A DNA stretch of 28,864 bases from assembly GCA_018673255.1 (NCBI GenBank), contig JABHDC010000093.1, positions 1-28,864 on the forward strand, in the 5' to 3' direction. The notes under the pieces were generated by a model. It searched no databases, was not told the origin of the DNA, and was given only the letters and a program-made list of their open reading frames with translations. Below, in pieces: positions 7,134 through 15,594 of this stretch. Position 1 is the stretch's first letter. Every line of letters begins with the position of its first letter. The stretch comes from Gemmatimonadota bacterium (lineage in GTDB: Bacteria > Latescibacterota > UBA2968 > UBA8231). Both the position numbers and the translations under genes were made by a program.

Positions 7134-7154
7134 CGGCCCACGAGGGGCCGTTTT
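7134..7154 (+). terminator. Intrinsic terminator after the PhyH gene
   Basis: CGGCCC (7134-7139) pairs with GGGCCG (7145-7150) around loop ACGAG, followed immediately by TTTT. It sits 6 nt after the PhyH stop codon and 58 nt before nuoA, so it marks the boundary between the two transcription units. Confidence 0.6.
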
Positions 7155-7211
7155 CCCTCGAGTTCACCGCCTCTTGCGAGTCCCTGTAGCCTTGACTATC
7201 GTCCGTCACCC

Positions 7212-7583
7212 ATGAGCACATACCCAGACTACGCATTCTTCGGAACTCTTCTCGTCATCGGGACGATTCTCGGCATCTTACCCCTGGTGGCGCCTCTACT
7301 GCTGGCACCACGATCCAGGGGTCGCAAGACACTCGACACCTACGAGTGTGGTGTCGACACCGAGGGCAGTGCCTGGATGCGATTCGACATCGCCTACTAT
7401 CTATTTGCTCTCATCTTCGTCGTCTTCGAAGTCGATGTGCTCTACATCCTGCCCGTGGCCCTGGTCTTTAACACCAGCGCCTATGTCTGGCGCGATCTGG
7501 TCGAACTCTCCCTCTTCATCGGCATCCTCTTCCTCGCCATTGTCTATGCGTGGAAGCAGGGCGTGCTGCAATGGCGGTCCTGA
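7212..7583 (+). CDS. nuoA: NADH-quinone oxidoreductase subunit A
   Basis: 123-residue membrane subunit with three hydrophobic segments, the family's normal length. The conserved loop after the first helix is present ([15 protein letters not shown], with the invariant Glu-Cys-Gly), followed by [20 protein letters not shown]. NuoA packs next to NuoH at the quinone-access site and helps couple quinone reduction to the membrane arm. First gene of the operon. No convincing ribosome binding site precedes the ATG, which stands out given clear sites on several later genes. It overlaps the start of nuoB by 13 nt. Confidence 0.96.
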   Translation: MSTYPDYAFFGTLLVIGTILGILPLVAPLLLAPRSRGRKTLDTYECGVDTEGSAWMRFDIAYYLFALIFVVFEVDVLYILPVALVFNTSAYVWRDLVELSLFIGILFLAIVYAWKQGVLQWRS

Positions 7584-8173
7584 ACGTGGCCGAACGGGGA
7601 CCGGAAGAGGAACTGGCCATGGTCGGCGCCGGCGTGGATCCGGCAGGAGACACCGATCCCGACGTGCTGCTGGAGCAGGTCCGTCCACTGATCCACCTGG
7701 ATTCGCTCGAGAATCTGCTCAACCACGCGCGCGCCAACTCACTCTGGCCCCTGACCTTCGGACTTGCCTGCTGTGCCATTGAGATGATGGCCGTCGGCGC
7801 CTCACGCTTCGATCTGGATCGAATCGGCGCGGGCGTGTTCCGCCCCAGTGCGCGACAGGCGGATGTGATGATCCTGGCCGGGACGATCTCCCGGAAGATG
7901 GGCCCCGTGATCAAGACACTCTGGGATCAAATGCCCTCGCCTAAGTGGGCCATCGCCATGGGCGGCTGTACGATCGATGGGGGCCCTTTCAAGTATCCGG
8001 GCCAGTATGCCATTATCGAGGGGGCCGATCGCATCGTTCCCATCGATGTATATGTCCCGGGTTGCCCGCCCCGCCCCGAGGCCCTGTTTGCAGGAATTCT
8101 GAAGCTGGAAGAGAAAATCAAGGCCGGTCAGACGGGCTACAATCGGCCACGCAGCGGTGAGAATGCCTCGTGA
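7571..8173 (+). CDS. nuoB: NADH-quinone oxidoreductase subunit B (cluster N2 subunit)
   Basis: 200 residues from the ATG at 7571, inside the end of nuoA; a GTG at 7550 is an alternative. It carries the four cysteines that bind the terminal [4Fe-4S] cluster N2: the tandem pair Cys67-Cys68 in [11 protein letters not shown], Cys133 in [10 protein letters not shown] and Cys165 in [12 protein letters not shown]2 passes electrons to quinone at the NuoB-NuoD interface. The first 35 residues or so are an acidic, poorly conserved leader. The GGCTIDGG segment departs slightly from the common GxCxxxGG with small residues. Overlaps nuoC by 4 nt (GTGA), indicating translational coupling. Confidence 0.96.
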   Translation: MAVLNVAERGPEEELAMVGAGVDPAGDTDPDVLLEQVRPLIHLDSLENLLNHARANSLWPLTFGLACCAIEMMAVGASRFDLDRIGAGVFRPSARQADVMILAGTISRKMGPVIKTLWDQMPSPKWAIAMGGCTIDGGPFKYPGQYAIIEGADRIVPIDVYVPGCPPRPEALFAGILKLEEKIKAGQTGYNRPRSGENAS

Positions 8174-8694
8174 GTGAACTCGTCACCCGGATCGCGGCAG
8201 TGGAAGGCGTCACGGCCTTCGAGGGTGAAGACGATCTGGCTCGCGGTTGCCAGCACCAGTACAACGCCCCGTCTGCAGCAATTCGGAACGTGGCACAGTG
8301 CTTCAGAGAAGCGGGTTACCACCTCGAGCACGCCAGTTGCCTCGACCTGCGCACGGACGATGGCGGCGGCATGCGCCTGGTGTACCAGTTCAATCGTCAT
8401 GGTGCGCCGGATCGTCATCTGGTGCTCATCGATCTGGTCAGTGACGCTCACGGCACAAGCATCCGCGACATCTTCGCCGGGGCCGACTGGTACGAGCGCG
8501 AGATCTACGACATGCATGGTGTCGTCATCGACGGCCACCCGGATCTGCGCCGGCTGCTGATGCCGGAGAATTACACTGGCCACCCCCTGTTGAAGGACTT
8601 CCGCGACGAAGATGCACAGCGTGAGGTCTTCGCCGCACCCATGCCTGCAGAAGAGGTCGCGGCGGATGGGGAGGACGCGGGGGCCAATGCCTGA
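8170..8694 (+). CDS. nuoC: NADH-quinone oxidoreductase subunit C
   Basis: 174 residues from a GTG that overlaps the nuoB stop. The 30-kDa-subunit signature is clear: [20 protein letters not shown] followed by [19 protein letters not shown] (about residues 108-146). This hydrophilic peripheral-arm subunit supports NuoD and NuoB and carries no cofactor. The last 25 residues form an acidic, Ala-rich tail ([14 protein letters not shown]) that is not conserved in the family. It is separate from nuoD, unlike the NuoCD fusion of enterobacteria, and overlaps nuoD by 8 nt. Confidence 0.95.
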   Translation: MSELVTRIAAVEGVTAFEGEDDLARGCQHQYNAPSAAIRNVAQCFREAGYHLEHASCLDLRTDDGGGMRLVYQFNRHGAPDRHLVLIDLVSDAHGTSIRDIFAGADWYEREIYDMHGVVIDGHPDLRRLLMPENYTGHPLLKDFRDEDAQREVFAAPMPAEEVAADGEDAGANA

Positions 8695-9823
8695 AGCCAC
8701 GATGGATCTGGTCCGGGACGTCCACGACTCGGATACCTACTTCCTCAACATGGGCCCCCAGCATCCGTCGACCCACGGCGTGCTGCGGATCCGTCTGCAT
8801 CTGGAGGGTGAACGGCTCCTCGCCGCCGACCCGGTCATCGGCTACGGCCATCGGGCGCACGAGAAGATGGCCGAGAATCGCGACTATCTGCAGTTCCTGC
8901 CCAATTCCAGCCGCATCGATTACCTGTCGGGGCTGATCTACAACCTCGCCTACTGTCAGGCCGTGGAAAAAGCGATGGGCATTGAAGTCCCGGAGCGGGC
9001 CCAAGTGATCCGCATCATCTGCGGTGAACTCAACCGGATCTCCAGCCACCTGCTCTGGCTCGGAACCTACGTCCTGGATCTGGGCGGCTTCACGCCCTTT
9101 CTGTATGGCTTCGACGATCGCGAAAAGATCCTCGACATCCTCGACTCTGTCACCGGATCCCGACTGACGTACTGCTATGGTCGCTTCGGTGGCGTCACGA
9201 TGGATGTGGATGAGGAATTCCTTCGACGTACGGCCGACTTCTGCGACTATTTCAAGCCGCGGCTGAAGGACTATCACGATCTGGTCACGGACAATGTCAT
9301 CTACCAGAATCGCACGAAAGACGTCGGCGTCATCGCGGCAGATCTGATTCAGGACTACGCCCTCTCCGGCCCGGTCCTGCGCGCCGCCGGCACCCGCAAT
9401 GACGTGCGCAAGGATGAACCCTACGGCGGCTACGAACGCTACGACTTCGACGTGCCCGTGGGTGAGAGGGGTGGTGACTGCTTCGACCGCCACATGGTGC
9501 GCATGCACGAGATCGAACAGAGCCTGCGGATCATCGAACAGGCGCTCGGTCACATTCCCGACGGTCCGATCATGGCCCCGAAAGTGCCCAAGCGGATCCG
9601 CCCGCCGGCCGGGGATCACTACTTCGCCGTCGAGTCAGCCCGTGGTCACTTCGGGATCTGGTTCACCAGTGACGGCACCGATGTGCCGGTCCGCACGAAG
9701 CTGCGCACGCCGAGTTTCGTGAATGTATCGACCATGCCCGTCGTGCTTCCGGGGACGATGCTGGCCGATACGGTGGCCATTCTTGGCAGCATCGACATCG
9801 TCGTGCCGGAGATCGACCGGTGA
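8687..9823 (+). CDS. nuoD: NADH-quinone oxidoreductase subunit D (quinone-site subunit)
   Basis: 378 residues from the ATG at 8687, inside the end of nuoC; a longer in-frame start at 8612 is less likely. The 49-kDa-subunit motifs are present: LNMGPQHPSTHGVLR at the N-terminus, which includes the quinone-site histidine loop, then GYGHRAHEKMAENRDY and ICGELNRISSHLLWLG. The conserved C-terminal block runs RTPSFVN, VLPGTMLADTVAILGSIDIVVPEIDR. It descends from NiFe-hydrogenase large subunits but lacks their Ni cysteines. It runs directly into nuoH (TGATG overlap), so the usual nuoEFG genes are missing at this point. Confidence 0.96.
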   Translation: MPEATMDLVRDVHDSDTYFLNMGPQHPSTHGVLRIRLHLEGERLLAADPVIGYGHRAHEKMAENRDYLQFLPNSSRIDYLSGLIYNLAYCQAVEKAMGIEVPERAQVIRIICGELNRISSHLLWLGTYVLDLGGFTPFLYGFDDREKILDILDSVTGSRLTYCYGRFGGVTMDVDEEFLRRTADFCDYFKPRLKDYHDLVTDNVIYQNRTKDVGVIAADLIQDYALSGPVLRAAGTRNDVRKDEPYGGYERYDFDVPVGERGGDCFDRHMVRMHEIEQSLRIIEQALGHIPDGPIMAPKVPKRIRPPAGDHYFAVESARGHFGIWFTSDGTDVPVRTKLRTPSFVNVSTMPVVLPGTMLADTVAILGSIDIVVPEIDR

Positions 9824-10797
9824 TGAACTTTCCACAGATCTTCGGGGGCCACTGGATGGCCGTGCTGGCGGCGACGGCGGCAATCATGGGATTCATCACC
9901 GTGAATGCCCTCGCCCTGATCTGGTTGGAACGCAAGGTGAGCGCGCGAATCCAACGTCGTTACGGGCCGACTGAGGTAGGACCCTTCGGCCTGCTGCAGA
10001 CGCTGATGGACGTGGTCAAGCTGATCGGCAAGGAACTGATCACACCCGATCAGGTGCACAAACCCCTCTATCTGATCGCGCCATTGCTGGTCTTTGCCCC
10101 GCTGATGGCATTGCTGTCGCTGATTCCGATCGATCAGGACTGGCTCTTCCACGACTATGACATCGCCCTGGTGCTGCTGCTGGCCTTCTCGAGTCTGAAC
10201 ATCATCGGCATCTTTGCCGCCGGCTGGGGATCGAACAACAAGTATGCCCTGCTCGGTGCCGTTCGTGCCGTGGCGCAGAATATCTCCTACGAGATCCCGT
10301 TGCTGCTGGCGATCATTCCCATCGTCATCATGACGCGCTCTCTGAGTCTGCACGAAATCGCCAGCGCCCAGGCGGCGTATCCCTTCATTCTCGTACAGCC
10401 CCTGGCGGCGATCATCTACTTCATCGCCGCCACGGCCGAGACCAATCGCGCGCCCTTCGACATACCCGAAGCTGAATCAGAACTGGTCGCTGGATTCCAC
10501 ACGGAGTATTCGGGCATGCGCTTCGGCGTGTTTTTCCTTGCCGAATTCACGCATATGGTCATCGTCTGCGCCGTGGCGACGATCCTCTTCCTGGGCGGAT
10601 GGCATGGTCCACTGCTGCCGGGATGGATCTGGTTCTTCATCAAGGTGTACGCGTTGATTCTGGTGATGATGTGGTTCCGGTGGACCTTCCCGCGACTGCG
10701 CTTCGACCAGCTCATGTCATTTGCCTGGATGATTCTCGTGCCCCTGGCTCTGGTGAATCTTCTTCTCACAGCTGTTGTGGTGAAGGTGTGGCCATGA
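9823..10797 (+). CDS. nuoH: NADH-quinone oxidoreductase subunit H
   Basis: 324 residues, about eight membrane helices. Family signatures are complete: ALIWLERKVSARIQRRYGP after the first helix, the charged quinone-channel loop in VRAVAQNISYEIPL, and AETNRAPFDIPEAESELVAG then GFHTEYSGMRFG in the fifth and sixth loops. NuoH forms the quinone tunnel entrance and the first link of the proton-transfer chain. I chose the ATG overlapping the nuoD stop (TGATG); a GTG one codon earlier has slightly better spacing from GGAG and cannot be excluded. Its own stop overlaps a mini-ORF start (ATGA). Confidence 0.96.
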   Translation: MNFPQIFGGHWMAVLAATAAIMGFITVNALALIWLERKVSARIQRRYGPTEVGPFGLLQTLMDVVKLIGKELITPDQVHKPLYLIAPLLVFAPLMALLSLIPIDQDWLFHDYDIALVLLLAFSSLNIIGIFAAGWGSNNKYALLGAVRAVAQNISYEIPLLLAIIPIVIMTRSLSLHEIASAQAAYPFILVQPLAAIIYFIAATAETNRAPFDIPEAESELVAGFHTEYSGMRFGVFFLAEFTHMVIVCAVATILFLGGWHGPLLPGWIWFFIKVYALILVMMWFRWTFPRLRFDQLMSFAWMILVPLALVNLLLTAVVVKVWP

Positions 10798-10871
10798 GCG
10801 TGTACACACGTCGTCTCGCCATACCTGGCACCGCGACCGGATGGGCTGCCGTGGCGGGTTCACCATGCTGA
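10794..10871 (+). CDS. 25-codon mini-ORF linking nuoH to nuoI
   Basis: Starts at an ATG overlapping the nuoH stop (ATGA) and ends with a TGA that overlaps the first codons of nuoI (ATGCTGA). The peptide is MSVYTRRLAIPGTATGWAAV then AGSPC. It has no known homologue that I recognise. Its exact fit between the two genes suggests a translational bridge that carries ribosomes from nuoH to nuoI across a 67-nt gap that would otherwise break the operon's tight coupling. It could equally be a chance frame. Confidence 0.35.
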   Translation: MSVYTRRLAIPGTATGWAAVAGSPC

Positions 10872-11461
10872 GAGAGACCCTCAAAGGCGCCCGCTCACTG
10901 CTGACCGGCATGAAGGTGACTTTCAAGCACGCCTTCAAGAAGCCGGTCACGTCCCAGTATCCGCGCGAGCGGATTGAGATGTCGGCCGCCTACCGCAATG
11001 TGATCACCCTCGTCGAGAAGGAAGAGACCGGTTCGCACGACTGCATCGATTGCGGTGCCTGCGTGCGTGTCTGCCCCTCCTTCTGCATCAAGGTGGAGGG
11101 CGAACGGCCTGAGGGGATGAAACGCAAGCGGGCGACCCTGTTCGAGGTGGACTTCGCCCTGTGTTCGGAATGCGGCCTCTGTCTGGACGTGTGCCCCACG
11201 GACACCCTCGGCTACAGCCGCGAATACGATCAGGCCGGCTACGGGCGCAACGACTTCCTCTATGATCTGTTGATCCCCTGGCGCGATCGCGAGGAGAGTG
11301 TCCGCGACAAGCTGCGCCTCGCCGAAGCGGAGAAAGCGGCAGCCAAAAAAGCGACAGCAGCCAAGGCCGCTGCCGCCAAGAAGGCGAAGCAAGAGGCGGA
11401 AGCCGCTGCCAGTGATGCCACCGACGGTGCGCCACCGAAGAAAGCTGGAGATGATGGTTGA
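10865..11461 (+). CDS. nuoI: NADH-quinone oxidoreductase subunit I (two [4Fe-4S] ferredoxin-like subunit) with Lys/Ala-rich tail
   Basis: 198 residues. Two CxxCxxCxxxCP motifs bind clusters N6a and N6b: Cys60, 63, 66 and 70 in CIDCGACVRVCP, and Cys100, 103, 106 and 110 in CSECGLCLDVCP. These relay electrons to N2 in NuoB. The N-terminal amphipathic segment (about 1-45) anchors the subunit at the membrane. Family members usually end soon after the second cluster domain. Here residues 153-198 add a tail of repeated Ala and Lys (for example EKAAAKKATAAKAAAAKKAK) ending in an acidic GDDG. The start at 10865 is chosen because MLRETLKGARSLLTGMKVT matches the family N-terminus. Overlaps nuoJ by 11 nt. 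Confidence 0.95.
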   Translation: MLRETLKGARSLLTGMKVTFKHAFKKPVTSQYPRERIEMSAAYRNVITLVEKEETGSHDCIDCGACVRVCPSFCIKVEGERPEGMKRKRATLFEVDFALCSECGLCLDVCPTDTLGYSREYDQAGYGRNDFLYDLLIPWRDREESVRDKLRLAEAEKAAAKKATAAKAAAAKKAKQEAEAAASDATDGAPPKKAGDDG

Positions 11462-11957
11462 GCAGATCGTCGTCGGCGGCTTTGTCGTCGTTGCCCTGGC
11501 CGGTGGCCTGATGGCTGCCCTGTCACGGCACATCCTCTACAACATTATTGGTCTCGGCATCAGTCTCTTTGGCCTGGCAGGCATCTTCCTGCAACTCGGA
11601 TCTCCTTTCGTGGCGGCCATGCAATTGCTGATCTACATCGGTGGTATCGTAGTCGCCATCGTCTTCGCCATGATGTTATCCATGGCCATGACCCTCGATC
11701 CGCCTTCCCGGCATCCACTCAAGACGCTGTTCGCCGCCATCGGGTCGGGACTCTTCCTCATCGGCCTGACCTTGCTGCTGCGCCAGACGGATTTCGTCAT
11801 CCTGCCAGCGGCCCCTGAGTCGGCCTGGGCGGTCAGCCGTCTCGGGCAGGCACTGCTCGACCACTACAACCTGGTCTTCGAGACCCTGTCCGTGGTCCTG
11901 CTGCTGGCCATCATCGGCGCGATTCTGATCGCGCGTCGAGAGCAGACCACCATATGA
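11451..11957 (+). CDS. nuoJ: NADH-quinone oxidoreductase subunit J
   Basis: 168 residues with five predicted membrane helices, the normal size. The third helix carries the conserved pattern FVAAMQLLIYIGGIVVAIVFAMML, the flexible helix that rotates between states of the enzyme. Start at the ATG at 11451 within the end of nuoI; the next codon is also ATG and may be used. It ends in an ATGA overlap with nuoK. NuoJ, NuoK and NuoA together form the part of the membrane arm that links the quinone site to the antiporter-like subunits. Confidence 0.95.
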   Translation: MMVEQIVVGGFVVVALAGGLMAALSRHILYNIIGLGISLFGLAGIFLQLGSPFVAAMQLLIYIGGIVVAIVFAMMLSMAMTLDPPSRHPLKTLFAAIGSGLFLIGLTLLLRQTDFVILPAAPESAWAVSRLGQALLDHYNLVFETLSVVLLLAIIGAILIARREQTTI

Positions 11958-12259
11958 GTCTCGAAACCTACCTGATCCTCGGTGCCGTCCTGTTCGCCCT
12001 CGGTCTGTTCGCCGCCCTGTCGCAGCGAAATCTGATCGGGGTCCTCATCGGCGTCGAACTGATGATGAATGCGTCGAGTCTCAACTTCATGGCCTTCAAT
12101 CGCTTCAGTGTCACCGACCCGGCGACGGGGCAGGTCTTCGTCCTCATCATCATCGGTCTGGCCGCGGCGGAGGTCGCCATCTTCCTGTCCATCATCCTCA
12201 ATCTCTATCGGCAGCGTCACACCATCGATGCCGAGTCCATCACCGAGTTGAGGCGCTGA
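11954..12259 (+). CDS. nuoK: NADH-quinone oxidoreductase subunit K
   Basis: 101 residues and three membrane helices, matching the family exactly. The two membrane glutamates essential for proton transfer are in place: Glu35 in LIGVELMMNA and Glu73 in GLAAAEVAIFLSI. It belongs to the Mrp antiporter MrpC-like family. Coupled to nuoJ by ATGA and followed by nuoL after 1 nt. Confidence 0.97.
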   Translation: MSLETYLILGAVLFALGLFAALSQRNLIGVLIGVELMMNASSLNFMAFNRFSVTDPATGQVFVLIIIGLAAAEVAIFLSIILNLYRQRHTIDAESITELRR

Positions 12260-12260
12260 C

Positions 12261-14102
12261 GTGGACACGACCACGCTGATCCTGTCGACGACATTCGCCC
12301 CCCTGGTGGGTTTTGTCATCGCCATTCTCTTCCTGCATCGCTCGCCACGGGCGGCGCAGAGTATCGTGGTCCTTGCCGCCGCAGTGTCTCTGGCCTGCGC
12401 CAGCCTGCTCTGGTTGAATGGCCCTGCCGACGCCATCCGTCATCTGTGGTTCACCAGCGGCCCCATCGATCTCTACTTCGGCTTCCTCCTCGACGGGCTG
12501 AATCTGACCTTCGGTGTCGTCGTGGCCCTGATCACGACCTGCGTCATTGTCTATTCCATCGGTTACATGGCCGATGATCCGAGCAAGACTCGATACTTTG
12601 CCCTGCTCGCGTTCTTCGAGTGGGCCATGCTCAGCTTCGTCTACGCCGTCGATCTGCTGCAGTCCTTCATCTTCTGGGAACTGGTCGGGTTGGCCTCCTT
12701 CTTTCTGATCGGCTTCTGGTATCAGAAGCCCTCAGCAGCCGCGGCGGCCCGCAAAGCCTTCCTGATGACACGGATCGGTGATGTGGGTCTGCTGATCGGT
12801 GTGTTGCTGGTGATGATGACGGCAGGCCACTTCGACATTCCCGGCCTGCTCGACCCCGAACGCGGCCTGGTGGCGCGCGTCGCCCCGGCGACACTGACGG
12901 CGATCACGCTGCTGATCTTCATCGGCATCGTCGGCAAGAGTGCGCAGTTTCCGCTGCACACGTGGCTACCAGATGCGATGGAGGGTCCGACACCGGTCAG
13001 CGCGCTGTTGCACTCGGCGACGATGGTCGCCGCCGGCGTCTTCCTGATGGCGAGGCTCTATCCGTTGTTCCTGGCTGCCGAAACGACGCGGTGGATCATC
13101 CTCATCATCGCCACCCTCACCGCCCTGCTGGCCGCGACGATGGCGATGGTTGATCGAGACATCAAGAAAGTCCTCGCCTACTCATCCATCTCGCAGCTTG
13201 GATTCATGCTGATGGCCCTGGCCGCCGGTTCGCTGTTCGCCGGCGTTTTCCATCTGGTGACGCACGCCCTGTTCAAGGCGCTGCTGTTCCTCTGCTCGGG
13301 TCTCTATATCCATCACTTTGCCACCAACGACCTCGAGAAAATCGGCCGCGCAGGGGGCGCCCGGATGCGCGTCACCACTGCAGGGCTGCTCATCGGTGGC
13401 GGCGCGCTGGCCGGTGTGCCGCCTCTGAGTGGATTTTTCAGCAAGGAAGAGATCTTTGCCGCCCTCGGCGAAGGAGGCGGCATGGTCTTCGTCGTCGCTG
13501 CGCTGGCCGCCGCCTTTCTCACCGCCTACTACACGTTCCGCATGATCTTCCTGGTGATCCTGCCCGAGGCGATCGATGCGAACGACAGCCACTCTGAGCA
13601 CGCTCACGAAGGATCTGCAGAGCCTTTCTCCATGGCGCTGCCCGTTGCGGTGCTGGCCGTGGCTGCCGCCGTTGCCGGCGGCCTGTCTGACGAGATCGCC
13701 CTTGCAGTCGACGCTCAGGTCGCATCACACTCGCTGATCTCCATGCTGCCCGCTCTGGCCGTCGTCGCCCTCGGCATCGGTCTGGCCTACCTGGACTTCG
13801 GCCGCGGCTCTCGGGTCGGCTTCCTGACTCGGATCCCGGCATTGCAGGCCCTGTTCAGCAATGGCTGGCACATCGATGCCATCTACCGCGCCACCTTCGT
13901 CCGCCTCACCAGTGCGGCCGCAGCCCTTCTGCAAGGGATCGAGGCGAAAGGCTTCGATGCTGGATTCGAGCGCTTCGGCTTCAGCATTCTGTGGGTGGGT
14001 TCCGGATCTCGGCGGCTGCAGAGCGGCTGGGTCCAATTCTATGGCGGTTGCGCAGTCGTCGTGATCGGTGTCATCGCCCTCTACGTCGGGATGGGAGGCT
14101 GA
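12261..14102 (+). CDS. nuoL: NADH-quinone oxidoreductase subunit L (antiporter-like)
   Basis: 613 residues, the expected length, including the C-terminal extension that forms the long lateral helix. GTG start with GAGG 7 nt upstream. Proton-channel residues are visible: a membrane Glu in IFWELVGLASF, Lys in GIVGKSAQFPLHTWLPDAME, and the Lys/His-containing discontinuous helix region near DIKKVLAYSSISQLGFM. A His/Glu-rich loop (DSHSEHAHEG) precedes the last third. NuoL is the distal pump of the membrane arm, related to MrpA. Followed by nuoM after 1 nt. Confidence 0.96.
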   Translation: MDTTTLILSTTFAPLVGFVIAILFLHRSPRAAQSIVVLAAAVSLACASLLWLNGPADAIRHLWFTSGPIDLYFGFLLDGLNLTFGVVVALITTCVIVYSIGYMADDPSKTRYFALLAFFEWAMLSFVYAVDLLQSFIFWELVGLASFFLIGFWYQKPSAAAAARKAFLMTRIGDVGLLIGVLLVMMTAGHFDIPGLLDPERGLVARVAPATLTAITLLIFIGIVGKSAQFPLHTWLPDAMEGPTPVSALLHSATMVAAGVFLMARLYPLFLAAETTRWIILIIATLTALLAATMAMVDRDIKKVLAYSSISQLGFMLMALAAGSLFAGVFHLVTHALFKALLFLCSGLYIHHFATNDLEKIGRAGGARMRVTTAGLLIGGGALAGVPPLSGFFSKEEIFAALGEGGGMVFVVAALAAAFLTAYYTFRMIFLVILPEAIDANDSHSEHAHEGSAEPFSMALPVAVLAVAAAVAGGLSDEIALAVDAQVASHSLISMLPALAVVALGIGLAYLDFGRGSRVGFLTRIPALQALFSNGWHIDAIYRATFVRLTSAAAALLQGIEAKGFDAGFERFGFSILWVGSGSRRLQSGWVQFYGGCAVVVIGVIALYVGMGG

Positions 14103-14103
14103 T

Positions 14104-15594
14104 ATGGACAGCCTGCCGCTACTGAGCGCCATCCTCCTGTGTCCCGCTCTTGGACTCGGCCTGGTCTTGCTCGTGCCTGGCTCAGCGGTCCGTCTCGTGC
14201 GCTGGATCAGTCTGCTTTCGGCCATCGTTGCCACGACACTCAGCATCCACCTGTGGCGTACCTACGATACCGTCGCCGGCGGGCTGCAGTTCGTCGAGCG
14301 TATACCGTGGGTCGAGGCAGTCGGCATTTCTTACCACGTGGGTGTCGATGGTTTTGGCACGATTCTGGTGATGCTGAACTCCATCGTCTACCTCACGGGT
14401 GTGTTGACGATGTGGGATCTGGCCGAGCGTGTGAAGGGTTTCTTCGGCTTCATGCTGCTTCTCGTGGTCGGCGTCTACGGCGTGTTCATGTCCCAGGATC
14501 TCTTCTTCTTCTTCTTCTTCTACGAAGTCGCCGTCGTGCCCATGTATCCGCTGATTCTCATCTGGGGATCCGGGAACCGCGACTACGCAGCGATGAAGCT
14601 GATGTTGTTCCTGCTCGCCGGCAGCGCCCTGCTCTTCCCGGGTTTGCTGGCGATCTACCATTCGGCAGGCCTGGGCACATTCGATATGGTGCTGCTGAGC
14701 CAGCATCACTTCGACACGGACTTCCAGATCTTCATCTATCCGCTGATCTATCTTGGCTTTGGTGTCCTGGCGGGCATGTTCCCCGTCCACGGGTGGTCCC
14801 CGACGGGACACGTTGCCGCCCCGTCGGCGGTGTCGATGCTGCACGCCGGCGTGCTGATGAAATTGGGTGCTTTCGGCATTCTTGCGGTGGGCATTCGCCT
14901 GCTGCCTGAAGGGGCCGCTCACTGGGCACCGACCTTCGCCGTCCTGGCCGCGATCGGGATCGTCTACGGCGCCTTCGTCGCCATTCGGCAGACCGACTTC
15001 AAATTCGTAATCGGCTTCTCATCCGTATCACATATGGGTATTGTGCTGCTCGGTCTGAATCTGGCGGCCCTGGGCCAAGCCGGAAGTGATGCCCTCAATG
15101 GCGCCGTCTTCCAGATGTTTGCCCACGGCGTCATGACTGCCCTCTTCTTCTCCACCGTCGGTTTCATCTACGACCGGGCCCACTCCAAGACCATCGCAGA
15201 CTTTGGCGGCCTCGGCACCCAGATGCCACGGGCCGTGTCCATCTTCATCGTCGCCGGCCTGTGCGGTGCAGGCCTGCCGGGCCTGGCCAGCTTCTGGGCT
15301 GAGCTACTCGTATTCCTGGCTGCGCTGAAGACCTATCCCCTCGTGGGAGTCCTCATCATCGGTGGCCTCGTTCTCACCGCCGTCTATATCCTGCGAGTCT
15401 TCCACCAGGCCTTCTTCGGTGAGCCGAATCCAAAGTGGGAGTTCCTGCGCGATCTCGACATGAAGGGTTGGCAACTGCTGCCCCGTGCCATCCTGGTGGG
15501 GGTCCTCCTCCTCTTCGGCTTCTTCCCGCGGATCCTCCTCGACGTCATTGACGGGACCACGACTGACGTCCTCGCCCGGTTCTGGATGCAGTGA
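14104..15594 (+). CDS. nuoM: NADH-quinone oxidoreductase subunit M (antiporter-like)
   Basis: 496 residues with GGGAGG 5 nt before the ATG. Channel residues are present: Glu in FFFFFFYEVAVVPMYPLIL, and Lys in the segment SMLHAGVLMKLGAFGIL. The loop before this, FPVHGWSPTGHVAAPSAVS, differs from the common WLPDAH.EAPT form and belongs to a variant NuoM type with Gly-Trp-Ser-Pro. Six consecutive TTC codons (14503-14520) encode the phenylalanine run before the channel Glu. It is one of three antiporter-like proton pumps. Overlaps nuoN by one base (TGATG). Confidence 0.96.
   Translation: MDSLPLLSAILLCPALGLGLVLLVPGSAVRLVRWISLLSAIVATTLSIHLWRTYDTVAGGLQFVERIPWVEAVGISYHVGVDGFGTILVMLNSIVYLTGVLTMWDLAERVKGFFGFMLLLVVGVYGVFMSQDLFFFFFFYEVAVVPMYPLILIWGSGNRDYAAMKLMLFLLAGSALLFPGLLAIYHSAGLGTFDMVLLSQHHFDTDFQIFIYPLIYLGFGVLAGMFPVHGWSPTGHVAAPSAVSMLHAGVLMKLGAFGILAVGIRLLPEGAAHWAPTFAVLAAIGIVYGAFVAIRQTDFKFVIGFSSVSHMGIVLLGLNLAALGQAGSDALNGAVFQMFAHGVMTALFFSTVGFIYDRAHSKTIADFGGLGTQMPRAVSIFIVAGLCGAGLPGLASFWAELLVFLAALKTYPLVGVLIIGGLVLTAVYILRVFHQAFFGEPNPKWEFLRDLDMKGWQLLPRAILVGVLLLFGFFPRILLDVIDGTTTDVLARFWMQ

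Noticed and set aside
7191..7212. TTGACT just upstream of nuoA as a -35 box
   Set aside because: A matching -10 box would fall inside the nuoA coding region; no acceptable partner seen.
8525..9619. 364-codon minus-strand frame
   Set aside because: Antisense to nuoC and nuoD, both strongly supported by family motifs.
14503..14520. Six tandem TTC codons in nuoM as a possible phase-variation tract
   Set aside because: A triplet repeat cannot shift frame by unit slippage, and Phe-rich sequence before the channel Glu is normal for NuoM.
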